In this document: positions 10,470 through 20,856 of the stretch, in pieces
Layout: each line of letters starts with the position of its first letter
How positions within the stretch are numbered: the first letter of the stretch is position 1
NCBI GenBank assembly: GCA_023053685.1
Contig: JALIGW010000010.1
Location: 6,730,096-6,794,095, forward strand
DNA: 64,000 nucleotides
Source: Diadophis punctatus similis
Taxonomy: Eukaryota > Chordata > Lepidosauria > Squamata > Dipsadidae
Direction: 5' to 3'
Position numbers and translations under genes: made by a program
The notes under the pieces: generated by a model
Databases searched by the model: none
The model's input: the letters and a program-made list of their open reading frames with translations, nothing else
Told to the model about the DNA's origin: nothing

Positions 10470-12011
10470 CTACACTACTTCAGACAGATGGTTATCCAAC
10501 ATCTTCTTGAAAATGTCTAGTGTTGGAGCATTCACAACTTCTGGAGGTAAGCTGTTCCACTGATTAATTGTTCTAACTGTCAGGAAATTTCTCCTTAGTT
10601 CTAAGTTGCTTCTCTCCTTGTTTAGTTTCCACCCATTGCTTCTTGTTCTACCCCCAGGTGCCTTGGAGAATAGTTTGACTCCCTCTTCTTTGTGGCAACC
10701 CCTGAGATATTGGAACACTGCTATCATGTCACCCCTGGTCTTTCTTTTCATTAAACTAGACATACCCAGTTCCTGCAACCGTTCTTCATATGTTTTAGCC
10801 TCCAGTCCCCTAATCATTTTTGTTGCTCTTCTCTGCACTCTTTCTAGAGCAGTGATGGTGAACCTTTTTTCCCTTGGGTGGCGAAATAATGCGTGCGTGC
10901 GCTATCGCACATGCGTGTGTGCCCACACCCATAATTCAAAGCCCCTCACTTGCCCCACCCCCCTGCGCATGCATGCACGACCCCCCCCAGTCCCCTGTTT
11001 CCCGACTTCCAGTGGGCCTGGTAGGCCCATTTTTCGCCCTCCCCAGGCTCCAGAGGCTTTTTTGAAGCTTGGGGAGGGTGAAAATGCTCCCCCACCACCC
11101 TGGAGGCCTTCCAGAGGCCAAAATTGCCCTCCCAGAGCCTCCGCACGAGCCAAAAATCAGCTGGCGAGCACGAACATGCGCACTGGAGCTGAGCTAGGGC
11201 AATGGCTCGCGTGCCGGCAGATATGGCACCGCGTGCCACCTGTGGCACCCGTGCCATAGGTTCGCCATCACTGTTCTAGAGTCTCAACATCCTTTTTACA
11301 TCGTGGTGACCAAAACTGTATGCAGTATTCCAAGTGTGGCCTTACCAAGGCATTATAAAGTGGTATTAACACTTCGCGTGATCTTGATTCTATCCCTCTG
11401 TTAATGCAGCCTAGAACTGTGTTGGCTTTTTTGGCAGCTGCTGCACACTGCTAGCTCATATTTAAATGGTTGTCCACTAGGACTCCAAGATCCCTCTCAC
11501 AGTTACTACTGTTGAGCAAGGTACCACATATACTGTACCTGTGCATTTTGTTTTTCTTGCCTAAATGTAGAACCTTACTTTTTTCACCATTGAATTTCAT
11601 TTTGTTTGATAGCGCCCAATGTTCAAGTCTGTCAAGATCCTTCTGTATCTTGAGCCTATCTTCTGGAGAGTTGGCTATTCCTGCCAGTTTGGTGTCATCT
11701 GCAAATTTGATGAGTTCCCCATCTATCCCCTCGTCCAAGTCATTGATGAAAATGTTGAAGAGTACTGGGCCTAAAACAGAGCCTTGGGGTACTCCACTGC
11801 ATACTTCCCTCCATGTAGATGCAGTTCCATTGAGCACTATTCGTTGAATGCAGTTGGTTAGCCAGTTTTGAATCCATCTGGTGGTGTTGCTGTCCATCCC
11901 ACATTTTTCTACTTTATCTAGTAATAGGTTATGGTCTACTTTGTCAAATGCCTTACTGAAGTCCAAGTAAACCACATCGACAGCATTCCTCTGGTCCACT
12001 AATTTTGTCAC
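10470..12011 (-). pseudogene. CR1 reverse transcriptase fragment (copy 1)
   Basis: C-terminal half of the CR1 ORF2 protein in minus-strand frames 11451-12011 and 10470-10838, separated by the hAT insertion and frame breaks. RT motifs present are VYLDFSKAFDKVDHNLLLDK, GVPQGSVLGPVLFNIFINDL and the catalytic FADDTKLAG. The C-terminal end includes RRATKMIRGLEAKTYEERL and FLTVRTINQWNSLPPEVV. The endonuclease domain is absent through 5' truncation, so this copy cannot move by itself. Confidence 0.85.
10850..11273. mobile_element. Non-autonomous hAT element (copy 1), nested in CR1
   Basis: A 424-bp element with terminal inverted repeats CAGTGATGGTGAACC and GGTTCGCCATCACTG, flanked by a perfect 8-bp duplication TTCTAGAG at 10842-10849 and 11274-11281. 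The related CR1 at 33.6 kb has the same site without the insert, which confirms the event. No transposase is encoded. Copies at 27842-28364 and 32507-32985 share the termini. Confidence 0.9.
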
Positions 12012-12165
12012 TTTATCAAAGAATGCAATAAGATTAGTCTGGCATGATCTGTTTTTGACAAACCCATGTTGGCTTTTGGTTATTACTTTGTTTGCTTCTA
12101 GGTGTTCGTTGATTCGTTACTTGGAAAAGATAATCAAACAACAAATCAACGAACACCTAGAAGCA

Positions 12166-12611
12166 AACAGAGTAATGCACCTAATGCACCTAATCGAACC
12201 AGTGCAGCTAAAATGGGTCAACATTGGGAGATTACTTACTTCATGATAGTTCCGAAAATGACTGAGGCAGTTATTCTGGGACTGTCCTGGCTAGACAAGT
12301 GGGGCCTGACGATATGGTGGGGAGGGGGAGAGAGGAAAATGAGACTGGGAAAAGGCCCCTCTCCCCCCTCAAGACAGCCTTGAGAGAGGAGCGGCTCAGC
12401 AGCGAGGAGGAACTGAGTGAAAGAGTGTTTGAAAGCCATGTCAGAGCAGCTGCCGTGGACCCAGTCCATTCCCAAAGAGTACCAGGACCTAGCAGAGGAA
12501 TTCAGTGAGAAAGTATGTGTCCTATTGACCTGCCCATCACCCTACCAACTGTGTGATCGAGATCTTACTGGGTGTGAAACTTCCTGAGCCAAAGATGTAT
12601 TCCATGGCCCC
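12166..12611 (+). pseudogene. Gypsy protease-RT linker fragment
   Basis: Continues Gypsy copy 1 after the CR1. Frames give VPKMTEAVILGLSWLDKWG (end of protease) and, further on, KEYQDLAEEFSEKV and KDVFHGP, which correspond to VPKEYRDLAGIFSKQD and KMYSMAPKEM in copy 2 at about 59.77-59.93 kb. Frameshifts and stops separate them. The last 21 bases are the left copy of the retroposon TSD. Confidence 0.7.
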
Positions 12612-13083
12612 GATGGAAGGCATGGCCAATGCAGCGGCGCTAAGGAGTTTCCCCGCGCTCCGCGGGGAATCACTGAATCTGCGCCGTACGGAGACCTGGT
12701 CCAGTTAGGACCAGGTCAGATCCACCCTGGAGGGGTGGTGAGCAAGAAGAGCACCTGCTGGTGGACTGGGGGGGCTGCAAACCCCCCAGGGAGCTGGCTT
12801 TGTCTCCTCGACCGGCGGCAACTGGAAGACGACCTCTTAAGTGTTGTCCCTAGCCGCAGCGGTCACATCGGCAAGATTTAAACTGGCAAGTTTGGAGTCA
12901 TCTGGGAAAGGAAAATTTAAAATCAAGTGCTGGAGGAGTCGAAGTTGAAGAAGACGAAGGCTGGTGAGTTACATTGCCAAAAGAACACAGTAAAAGGAAC
13001 TTTCTAATTTAAGGGAACAGAAGGACTGGAAATTAAGGATTTACATATGTGGATACAATGGAATAACAAAATTAAAGTGATTG

Positions 13084-13453
13084 TGTAAGGAATGTCTTTC
13101 CAGCAACAATTAAGGTACGAACTTCTGAGTCAGTGTTCTCAAAAGGATTTCCTTTATTTGCATCTGTATAACATCCATTCGTTCAAAGCAAAGTCAATGC
13201 CTTCAGGCAAGGCAAGCATATTTAACCTTAATGCCCCACCCCATTCAGTATAATCAATCCACAAATGTGTGGCCAGATGGTTACGTTCCCAGTCTCTCTT
13301 CCGTTCAAACTGACTTGTAATTACCCCTCATAAAACCCTATCTTAAGATGAGAGGCTCCCAGGTGTCTGGGATCTGGATATGTTATAAACTTTTGATCAA
13401 GCTGATCCAAGACCCCCCTTCTCCTTCTGAATGGCAGAGTCTGGAGTCTGACA
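13084..13453. mobile_element. Solo LTR (TG...CA) with 5-bp TSD
   Basis: A 370-bp block starting TGTAAGGAATG and ending GTCTGACA, flanked by a perfect GATTG duplication at 13079-13083 and 13454-13458. The TG/CA ends and 5-bp TSD are those of an LTR left after recombination of a Gypsy-, BEL- or ERV-type element. It differs in sequence from the Copia LTRs nearby despite equal length. It contains no coding sequence. Confidence 0.75.
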
Positions 13454-14106
13454 GATTGGTAACTAAAGCCCAACTATTAAGGATTTGGACTTTACTTTAA
13501 AGATTTGATAAAGGAATAAGAATTGGAAAATAAACCTGAAGGGAAAAACTGAAATTGGATTTGATTAAAAACAGGAAAATTAAAACAGGAAAGGAAGAGC
13601 TGGGAAACTTGACTGGAGAGTGCCATCTGGTGGCTGGAAGAATTAATCTTGTGTTGGAATATTTTTTTGGATGTTTGGACAGCTGTGACCTTGAATAAGA
13701 AAAACTTTTTTAAGAGCTGAAGAAATACAAAGCAGATTGTAAATTTGCTATTGTCAGAAAGAAAGTGTTTTGGTTCGACCTGGATAAGAATGAATATGAA
13801 CAGATGTTTATAATAAATGAACAGAAGGACCTGGCCTTTCAACCACTAAAGTCAAAATTTGCAAATTATAACAGGCTGTGAAATACATCTTTATTAGCAG
13901 CTGGATGGATTGTGAAAATTGCTGATTTGTGATCTTGAGGCTTTGAGACATGGAGACTAACAATTATTAAGAACTGGTGATATCTTTGAATGAATTCTAT
14001 GCTAGACTGAATCTGGTTAAGCTTTGGACTAAAGATTGAATTTTGACTAAAGATTGAATCCATCTAAGCTTTGGATTTAAGAACTGAGAACTGAGACTGT
14101 AAAGAT

Positions 14107-14554
14107 ATGGAGAGAATTGACTATGAAGAATTGGCTGGGTTTTTGAAGGATCTTTTTGAAGACTTTAGAAGACAAATGGGAAAAAATGGACAACATAACA
14201 GAAGAAGAAAAGAAGATTGAAAATATTATAAATGATGATGAAAAGGGAAAGAATATTGAAAATGCAATGCTGATTAATGATTATGTTAATGATAACGATT
14301 CCACTGGGTTTAACAGTGATAATAGAGATAAAGATAACAGTGATAATAGAGATAAAGATATCAAAAACAATTATATTCAGATTGATGATAAAGATTTTGA
14401 GATACATAAAATAAGAAAAAGATTGGAGAAAATTAGATATACACAGAAAGTAAACTTAAGAGGAAGGAAGAGAGCATGGGGAAAGAGAATCTATTGGCAT
14501 AAAATTAAAAGAAAAAGGGAAAAGAAAGCAAAGAGATGGGAGTGGAGGAAATAA
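14107..14554 (+). pseudogene. Short charged ORF of the 12.6-18.6 kb retroposon
   Basis: From the ATG at 14107 the frame reads MERIDYEELAGFLKDLFEDF and stops at about 14218. An overlapping frame (14156-14554) continues for 132 codons of Asp/Asn/Lys-rich sequence ending in a basic stretch (LRGRKRAWGKRIYWHKIKRK). The two look like one ORF split by a frameshift. The helical, highly charged composition and the position after a GC-rich 5' region recall the N-terminal part of L1 ORF1 proteins, but no RNA-binding core is seen. Function unassigned. Confidence 0.45.
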
Positions 14555-14706
14555 ATATACAAAAAATGAAATAGTCGAGAAATCAAAAGGAAATGGATGA
14601 TGGCATTGAAATATTATGGAAATGTTTTTTCTCTTTCTTTTTATTTAGTATTATTACTTTATTAAGAGTTAAGAATTTGTCTTTTCTTTTCTGTTTTTTT
14701 ATACAG

Positions 14707-15076
14707 TGTCACGATGTGAATATTGTCAGTTGTGAGTCTATGCAGGGTGATGCACCCCTATCCTAAACATCATGGTACTTTCCAATACAAGCAGAACACG
14801 TGATATGCTGTCTACGCATGTCTACATTCCTAATCCACCATTACTCACTTCTGCCTTGGCTCTTGACCTGAACGATCGTGTTAATTAGCAAAGATGTAGA
14901 TTTATTGTTTTATATTGTTTTTTACTGAAATAAATATTTTCTATTAGACATTTAATCTCAGTTTTATTTCTAAATGATTGAATTCCAAGTAAAAGATCCA
15001 AATCTCACCTCTATGAGATATTCTTTCTTTAACACGGTAGCAGCCGGACGGCTCGAATTTTATCTTCATCCTAACA
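14707..15076 (+). repeat. Copia 5' LTR
   Basis: 370 bp, from TGTCACGATG to CATCCTAACA. It ends directly before the TGGTAAGCAGAGGAT primer-binding site. It is identical in length to the 3' LTR, with about nine substitutions. Confidence 0.92.
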
Positions 15077-15091
15077 TGGTAAGCAGAGGAT
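15077..15091 (+). promoter_or_regulatory. Primer-binding site, initiator tRNA-Met type
   Basis: TGGTAAGCAGAGGAT matches the complement of the initiator tRNA-Met 3' end (TGGTAGCAGAGGAT) apart from one extra A. It lies immediately after the 5' LTR, where minus-strand DNA synthesis starts. Use of this tRNA is common in Copia elements. Confidence 0.7.
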
Positions 15092-15162
15092 TCGGTTCTT
15101 GGAATCTAAGCTTGACAGATTTATTGCGTCTAGTTTAGCTAGCTAGCTAGAGAACAGTTTTA

Positions 15163-17084
15163 TTGCCTCCGAGGAGAGCCAGCTCCTCCTCCAAAATGCC
15201 TTTACTGGAAGAAAAAAATATCTTTGATCCGCTGGACAAAGAACAGGAGAAAAATCCTCCCGAAGAAGACTCAGATTGGTCCAGGGTACATTCTAATGAT
15301 CCTGGAGTTTATTTTCCCAGAGATGAATTTGCTGACTATAGCAAACCTGATGTTCCATCTTCACCAGCTGCGGATGCTCATGCTAGCAACAACGATGGAG
15401 ATGAGGACGACAAGGAAGAAGATTGGACAACCGTTCCGAGACGTTCCAAGAGAACTACAAAAGGTATTCCTCCAAAGAAATACACACTGCACTGCACAAA
15501 CAGACCATCGCCATTGATCTGTAACATTACACTTCCACCAAAGACTTTTGCACAAATTAAATATCTTTCTGAAGATGAACAACAAAAATGGCACACCGCC
15601 ATGCAAGTTGAGATGGACAGTCTGCAGAACCTTAAGGTATTTACACCTGCACCACCTCCAACAAATAAGAAAGTCATTGGCACAAGATGGGTCTACAAAA
15701 TTAAACAAAAACCAGATGGTGAATCATTATACAAGGCAAGACTTGTAGCACAAGGTTTCGCACAAAGTTATCCAGAGGACTATACAAACACTTATTCACC
15801 CACAGTGCGAACGGAAAGTGTAAAAATGCTTTAACTACAGCTACCATTCTTGGACTTGAAGTTTTCCAATTTGATGTTGAAACAGCTTATCTACATGCAG
15901 ACCTAGATGAAGAAAACTATGTGAAGTGCGCCCCTGGCTTCCATGATGGATCCCGCGGCCAAGAAGGGGACACGTGGATTCTCAACAAAAGTCTTTATGG
16001 TCTGAAACAGTCTGGTTTAATGTGGTATAACTGTCTCAAAGACAAACTAAATTCTATGGGCTTTATTAAGTCCGAAACTGATGAATGCGTGTTCACAAAA
16101 AGGTATGACAATGCATATGAAATTGTTCTTGTTTATGTTGATGACATTGTTTACATAGGTCCTAACAAACACATGAGTGAGATTTTTGTTACAGGTTTGC
16201 AGAGATTCTTCACATTGAAGTCACTAGGCCACATTAATGATTATTTAGGTGTGCAGATTGAAAAGACACAGAAGGGGTTTAGCCTCTCACAACAGACCAA
16301 GATAGAACAACTTTTATATTATTGCAACATGCAAGATGCTACACCAACACATACACCTATGCAAACAGATTTTTGTAATTTGAAAGGTGAAGAAAGTCCT
16401 GAGTTCAAGGAACAAACACTTTATCGTTCAGTAATTGGTTCACTACTATATATTAGTGGTTGGACTAGACCAGACATAGCACTTAGTGTCAATTTGTTGT
16501 CAAGACATATAAGCAAAGCAAAAGAGTTTCACTGGTCATGTATCAAGAAGTTATTGAGATACCTGAAATACACTCAACACATGAAGTTAAAGCTAGAACC
16601 ATCACATTCTGATTTTGCTGAATTATATTGTTATGCAGATGCTGACTGGGCAAGTGATAAGGAATAAAAAAAAAGCACCTCAGGTTACATAATGTACTTG
16701 AATGGATGTCCAGTTCATTGGAACATGAGAAAACAGAGTTTTGTTTCCTGTTCTTCAACAGAAGCAGAATATGCTTGTATGTCAGATGCTTGTAATTCCC
16801 TAACCTGGTTTAACACTTTAGTTACAGATATCTGGACCAAACCAAAGCAGCCAATCACCATGAAGGAAGATAATCAATCAGTAGTTTACATTTCAAAAAT
16901 ACGTTTCACAGGCTCAAGGTCCAGACACATTGACATTCGTTATAAAAATGTTAGAGATTTAGTAAGACAAGGTTTTATAAAGTTAGAGTATGTGGCAACA
17001 GAATACCAGATAGCTGACATTTTGAACAAGCCATTGCCAGCAGCACAACATGAATTTCTGAGACATTTACTGTGTGTAGAGTGA
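15163..17084 (+). pseudogene. Copia Pol remnant: RT and RNase H
   Basis: The first frame (15163-15834) has an acidic N-terminal region, then TTVPRRSKRTTKGIPPKKY (the segment between integrase and RT) and the RT start KKVIGTRWVYKIKQKPDG...YKARLVAQGF. One base appears lost in a T run near 15832, after which the frame shifts. RT continues with FQFDVETAYLHADL, LNKSLYGLKQS, the catalytic YVDD (16134-16145) and WTRPDIALSVNLLSRH. RNase H follows with YADADWASDKE, then a TAA at 16665-16667, and STSGYIMYLNG, SSTEAEYACMSDAC, GSRSRHIDIRYK, to the stop at 17082-17084. Two lesions only: one frameshift and one nonsense codon. Confidence 0.88.
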
Positions 17085-17108
17085 TGTAATCATATCCACC
17101 CAACCGAC

Positions 17109-17118
17109 AAAGAAGGGG
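17109..17118 (+). promoter_or_regulatory. Copia polypurine tract
   Basis: A purine run, AAAGAAGGGG, directly precedes the 3' LTR (17119). It is the expected plus-strand primer for reverse transcription. Confidence 0.7.
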
Positions 17119-17488
17119 TGTCACGATGTGAATATTGTCAGTTGTGAGTCTATGCAGGGTGATGCACCCCTATCCTAAATATGATGGTACTTTCCAATAC
17201 AAGCAGAACACGTGATATGCTGTCTACGCATGTCTACATTCCTAATCCACCATTACTCATTTCTGCCTTGGCTCTTGACCTAAACGGTCGTGTTAATTAG
17301 CAAAGATGTAGATTTATTGTTTTATATTGTTTTGTACTGAAATAAATATTTTCTATTAGACATTTAATCTCGGTTTTATTTCTAAATGATTGAATTCCAA
17401 GTAAAAGATCCAAATCTCGCCTCTATGAGATATTCTTTCTTTAACACGGTAGCAGCCGGATGGCTCGAATTTTATCTTCATCCTAACA
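17119..17488 (+). repeat. Copia 3' LTR
   Basis: 370-bp direct repeat of the 5' LTR with the same termini, followed by the TACAG target duplication at 17489-17493. Confidence 0.92.
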
Positions 17489-17493
17489 TACAG

Positions 17494-18590
17494 ACTAATA
17501 TTGTTTAATGAATTAAAAGATTTGACATTTTAGATAAAACAATGTTATAAGACATATTATGATTGAATATCTTTTTTATATATGAAATTTGCTCAAATGA
17601 AAATTTTAATAGGGAAAAATGTATTATTTTAACAGTTGAATATTTAATTGAATAATTAAGAAAGAATTTTGATTAGTATGTGAAAAGGTATATTATGTTT
17701 GTGTATTATTTTTTTATGTTTACATATGAGACCTATTCAAATGTTAAATTTAATAATTCTTTAAGAGTTAAGTATTTAATAGAACGTAAATAACCTAGGA
17801 AGAACCTTGATGATTAACCTAAGAAATTGGAATGTATAATTGGGCATTTAGTTTTTTGTGATAGAATAAGGATAAAAAACATAAACAATGAATAAAGAGA
17901 CAAAAAAGTGGAGGAAGCAATATGGCTGAAAATTAAGAAACAGGAGAAATAGTAATTATCTTGGAAATTAAATTAATAGCAGATAATTTAGGTGAACTTA
18001 AAAAGTATTTGGTGAATATCCCAGATGACAAAATTAGACTTTCTTTTTTTCTTTTTTTTGGAGGTAAGATGGAGTAAGCAGCATATACCTACAATAAAGT
18101 ATTATATATAACGAAATGATATAATAATAATAATAAAATTTCCTTAAGAAGAGATATGATGAGTCTAAATTTGAGATTGTATCATCAGCTTGTCAAACAT
18201 AAGAGGAGTTAATATAAAAGAGTACTCAGGGGAAGGCAAAGAGAGTGTAAGAGGAAGTAGAAGGGGAGGAAGAGAAGGAGTAGAGAGAGTAGAGGAGGAG
18301 TGAAGGAAGGAGTAAGAAAGTAGGAGGAGATGATGGAGATAGAGAGAGGAGAGTGCAATGGGAAATAAAATAAAAAAAATAGAACAGACTGATGATCTGG
18401 TGATGTAAGCGTTTATATAAGATATTAACTTTTGAATGATGATCAAGGTGATGTAAGCGTTTATATAAGATATTAACTTTTGAATGATGGATTATAAATG
18501 TAAAATTGTGTATTTTATTGTAACATTTTAAGGTATACAGTATGTCTATTGAATTGTACAAGTGGTGGAGGAAAAAAAATTGGGGGAAAA
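17494..18590. repeat. AT-rich 3' part of the retroposon with 48-bp tandem duplication
   Basis: Non-coding 3' region of the 12.6-18.6 kb retroposon. A GA-rich stretch lies at 18231-18360. A unit beginning GGTGATGTAAGCGTTTATAT is repeated in tandem at 18399-18446 and 18447-18489, nearly identically. The segment ends in an A/G-rich tail at 18570-18590. Confidence 0.6.
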
Positions 18591-19621
18591 AAAGATGTAT
18601 TCCATGACCCCAAGAGAGATGAAGGAGCTAAGGGAGTACATTTACAAGAACCTAGCCAGGGGTTTCATCCAGCTGGCAAAATCCCATGTGGCAGCCCCCG
18701 TACTGTTCAAAGAAAAGAAGGATGGGATGATGAGATTATTTATTGATTTCAGGGGGATAAAAGCTGTGTGGGGGGGAAACATGTACCCCCTTAATGAAGG
18801 ACATGCTGGCCCACCTGGCAAAGGGGAAGATCTTTACCAAGCTGGACCTGAGAGAGGCATACTATAAAGTGAGAATTAAAGAGGGGGACAAGTGGAAGAT
18901 GGCATTTAATTGTCTGCTAGGGAGTTTCCAGTTCAAAGTGATGCCTTTTGGGATCTAAGGAGCCCCTGCCATATTCATGCAGCTGATTAACGAGGTACTG
19001 CATGATCATTTGTGTAAGAGAGTCCTAGTTTATTTAGATGACATCCTCATCTTCACCAAGATGATGAAGAAGCATGTCAAGCTGGTTCGCCAGGTACTCA
19101 GAAAACTCCTGGCAGCAAACCTGTATGCCAAGCTGTCTAAATATGAATTTCACAAGACCCACCTTCACTGCCTAGTGTATTGAATGTCAAGCAAAGGGGT
19201 GGAGATGGACCCAGGAAAGGTAAAAGCCATCCTGGAATGGTAACCCACTCGGACTCGCAAGCAACTGCAAAGCTTTCTGGGGTTTGCAAACTTCTACCAG
19301 CAATTCATCCCCTCCTTTGCCAAGGCAGCCTTGCTGATCACCGAACTGCTAAAAATAGGAAAAAAAGGGGGGTCAATCCTTGGCCCAGACAGCTGCTAGA
19401 GTGGACTATGAATGCCAGAAGGCATTCAAGAAGCTCAAATGGCTCTTTGCGGAGGAACCGGTCCTAAAGCACCCCAACCCTGATCAGCCTTTTGTTATAC
19501 AGCCTGATGCCAGCGATGTAGTTGTGGGCATGGTTCTCCTCCAGAAAAATAAGGAGGAAAACCTACAACCATGCGCATACACCTCCAGAAAACTCACCGA
19601 CCCTGATGTTGGGCATTATTA
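18591..19621 (+). pseudogene. Gypsy reverse transcriptase and RNase H fragment (copy 1)
   Basis: Encodes the polymerase part of Gypsy Pol. It reads KMYSMTPREMKELREYI...LARGFIQLAKS, then VLFKEKKDG, and after a frame change KLDLREAYYKVRI and SFQFKVMPFGI. A stop (TAA, about 18957) replaces the residue before GAPAIFMQLINEVLHD. The catalytic YLDD lies at 19031-19042. RNase H begins near 19480 with VIQPDASDVVVGMVLLQ and SRKLTDPDVGHY, then ends at 19621. Several frameshifts (about 18760, 19180, 19380) leave it non-functional. RT catalytic residues are intact. Confidence 0.82.
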
Positions 19622-20154
19622 ACCTGGTGCCACTTTCTTTTTTTCTTTTTTTAAAATAATCTTTATTAAATGATTTTTTAAAAACACAGATATATACATA
19701 TATACAAAACAAACATACGTCTAACTCTACATAACATCTATACATAATACATAGACTAACATAAAAAAGACATAAACCATTAATGTTGGTATTTTTTGTA
19801 GTGTTGTGTACCGTTACATCGATGGTACCATTGATTCTTTGATTTATCTATCTTGAAATATTTCCTTAATTGTGTTCTATTTATAATTTCATCAACCTAA
19901 TTATCTATTGAGATCTATCTACCTGTCTTCTTGTATTACATTTTTATGTTTCTCACTTATTGTTTCACTTAATTTTTATCTTTCAACCAGTTGTACCATT
20001 TTTCCCAGATCATATAAAATTCCGTTTCTTCCTTATCTTGTAGTTCAATAGTCAATTTGCTCATTTCTGCGCAATCCAATATTTTTGTAATTATTGCTGA
20101 GCTTTTCGTTTTTCCAATATTGGGCGTAGGTGATTCTGGCTGCTGTTATTATGT

Positions 20155-20856
20155 TCAGGAGAAGATATAGACTGCTTTTATTGTTTTCCCTTTTATGATT
20201 CCCAGCAAGAACAGTTCTGGTCTAAGTTCAACAGGTTGTTGTGTAATTTCTTTTATCCATTTCTGGATCTTTTTCCAAAATTTTCTCACTTCTGGGCATG
20301 TCCACCATATATGATAGTATGTCCCCAGATTCCGTTTGAATTTCCAATACTTTGCTGATGTGTTTGGATACATTTTTGCCAGTCTTGCCTGAGGTAGGTG
20401 CCACCTGTAAAACATTTTGTACATGTTTTCTTTGTATGATGCTGCTTTAGTTAGTTTATAGTTTTGGTTCCATAATTTTTCACAGTGTACTAATTCAATT
20501 TGGTATCCAAAATTTTGTGCCCAAGTTATCATTACTTCTTTCACTACTTCTTCCTCCATTTTAATACTTAATAGGCAGTTATATATTTTTGATATCATTT
20601 TTTCCTCCGTTCCTAATAATATTTTGTCTAATTGTTAATATTGTCTTTGAAATCCAAATTGAGTTACATCTTTTTTATTTTTCATTTGGATTTGGAGGTA
20701 CAGCCACCAATCAATTTTTACCCCTATCTGTGCCAAATTTTCTCTCGTTCTCAGGTTGTTTTGTTCATCTAGTAATTCTCTGTATATGATTTTTTTATCT
20801 AAATCTAGTGCATTTGGATATATTGTCACTTCCAGCGGAGATATCCATTTAGGCAT
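20155..20856 (-). pseudogene. L1 ORF2 C-terminus (copy 2)
   Basis: Minus-strand frames 20635-20856 and 20155-20598 encode the region downstream of the L1 RT. They include MPKWISPLEVTIYPNALDLD, IDWWLYLQIQMKN, AWAQNFGYQIE, KLWNQNYKLTKA, the RWHLPQARLAKMYPNTS motif and a zinc-knuckle-like region ending in YYHIWWTCPEVRKFW. A frame break near 20610 separates the parts. The conserved first cysteine pair of the knuckle reads YWKF here instead of CWKC. Confidence 0.85.

Larger units (their letters stand above)
10412..12165 (-). mobile_element. CR1 LINE copy 1, antisense, with a fold-back 5' end and a nested hAT
   Basis: The 3' terminus AGGTGGAAGGGACCTTGGAG is the classic CR1 end. RT sequence extends to about 12117. 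The next about 45 bp (12118-12165) repeat the adjacent CR1 sequence in the opposite orientation (KIIKQQINEHLEAN on the + strand), which forms a terminal fold-back. A hAT element (10850-11273) splits it. It lies inside Gypsy copy 1, whose protease reading resumes near 12180. Confidence 0.85.
14707..17488 (+). mobile_element. Compact Ty1/Copia retrotransposon with both LTRs
   Basis: 2782 bp with 370-bp direct LTRs (14707-15076 and 17119-17488), TGTCAC...TAACA termini and a perfect 5-bp TSD TACAG at 14702-14706 and 17489-17493. A primer-binding site resembling initiator tRNA-Met follows the 5' LTR and a purine tract precedes the 3' LTR. The interior codes only for RT and RNase H with a short N-terminal segment. 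Gag, protease and nearly all of integrase are missing, so it needs helper functions. The LTRs differ at about nine positions by eye (about 2.4%), so insertion was recent relative to its hosts. Confidence 0.92.
12612..18590 (+). mobile_element. LINE-type non-autonomous retroposon with 21-bp TSD
   Basis: Inserted in Gypsy copy 1. The 21 bases at 12591-12611 recur at 18591-18611 with one mismatch (ATTCCATGG versus ATTCCATGA), and Gypsy RT continues straight after. Without its two inserts (solo LTR plus TSD, and Copia plus TSD) it is about 2.8 kb. It has a GC-rich 5' part (12612-12950), an AT-rich body with a short acidic/lysine-rich ORF (14107-14554), and an A-rich 3' end. The TSD length and A-rich tail point to mobilisation by L1-type machinery. 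No RT is present. Confidence 0.7.
9741..19621 (+). mobile_element. Ty3/Gypsy retrotransposon copy 1 (fragmented, interrupted)
   Basis: Pieces of one Gypsy copy in linear order: gag zinc knuckle and protease (9741-10312), protease-RT linker (12166-12611), and RT plus RNase H (18591-19621). The gaps are a CR1 (10313-12165) and a retroposon (12612-18590) whose 21-bp TSD proves that the Gypsy sequence was continuous before. The order gag-PR-RT-RH and the resemblance to copy 2 at 57.5-62.2 kb define the family. The RT-RH sequence resembles the vertebrate Sushi/PEG10-related Gypsy lineage. No LTRs were identified, and the element ends abruptly at 19621 beside an L1. Confidence 0.75.

Noticed and set aside
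10606..11259. 217-codon + strand ORF across CR1 and hAT
   Set aside because: It is the reverse complement of CR1 RT coding sequence running into a hAT element, a chance frame.
12055..12246. Host exon with KIIKQQINEHLEAN
   Set aside because: This is CR1 RT sequence in an inverted fold-back, not host coding sequence.
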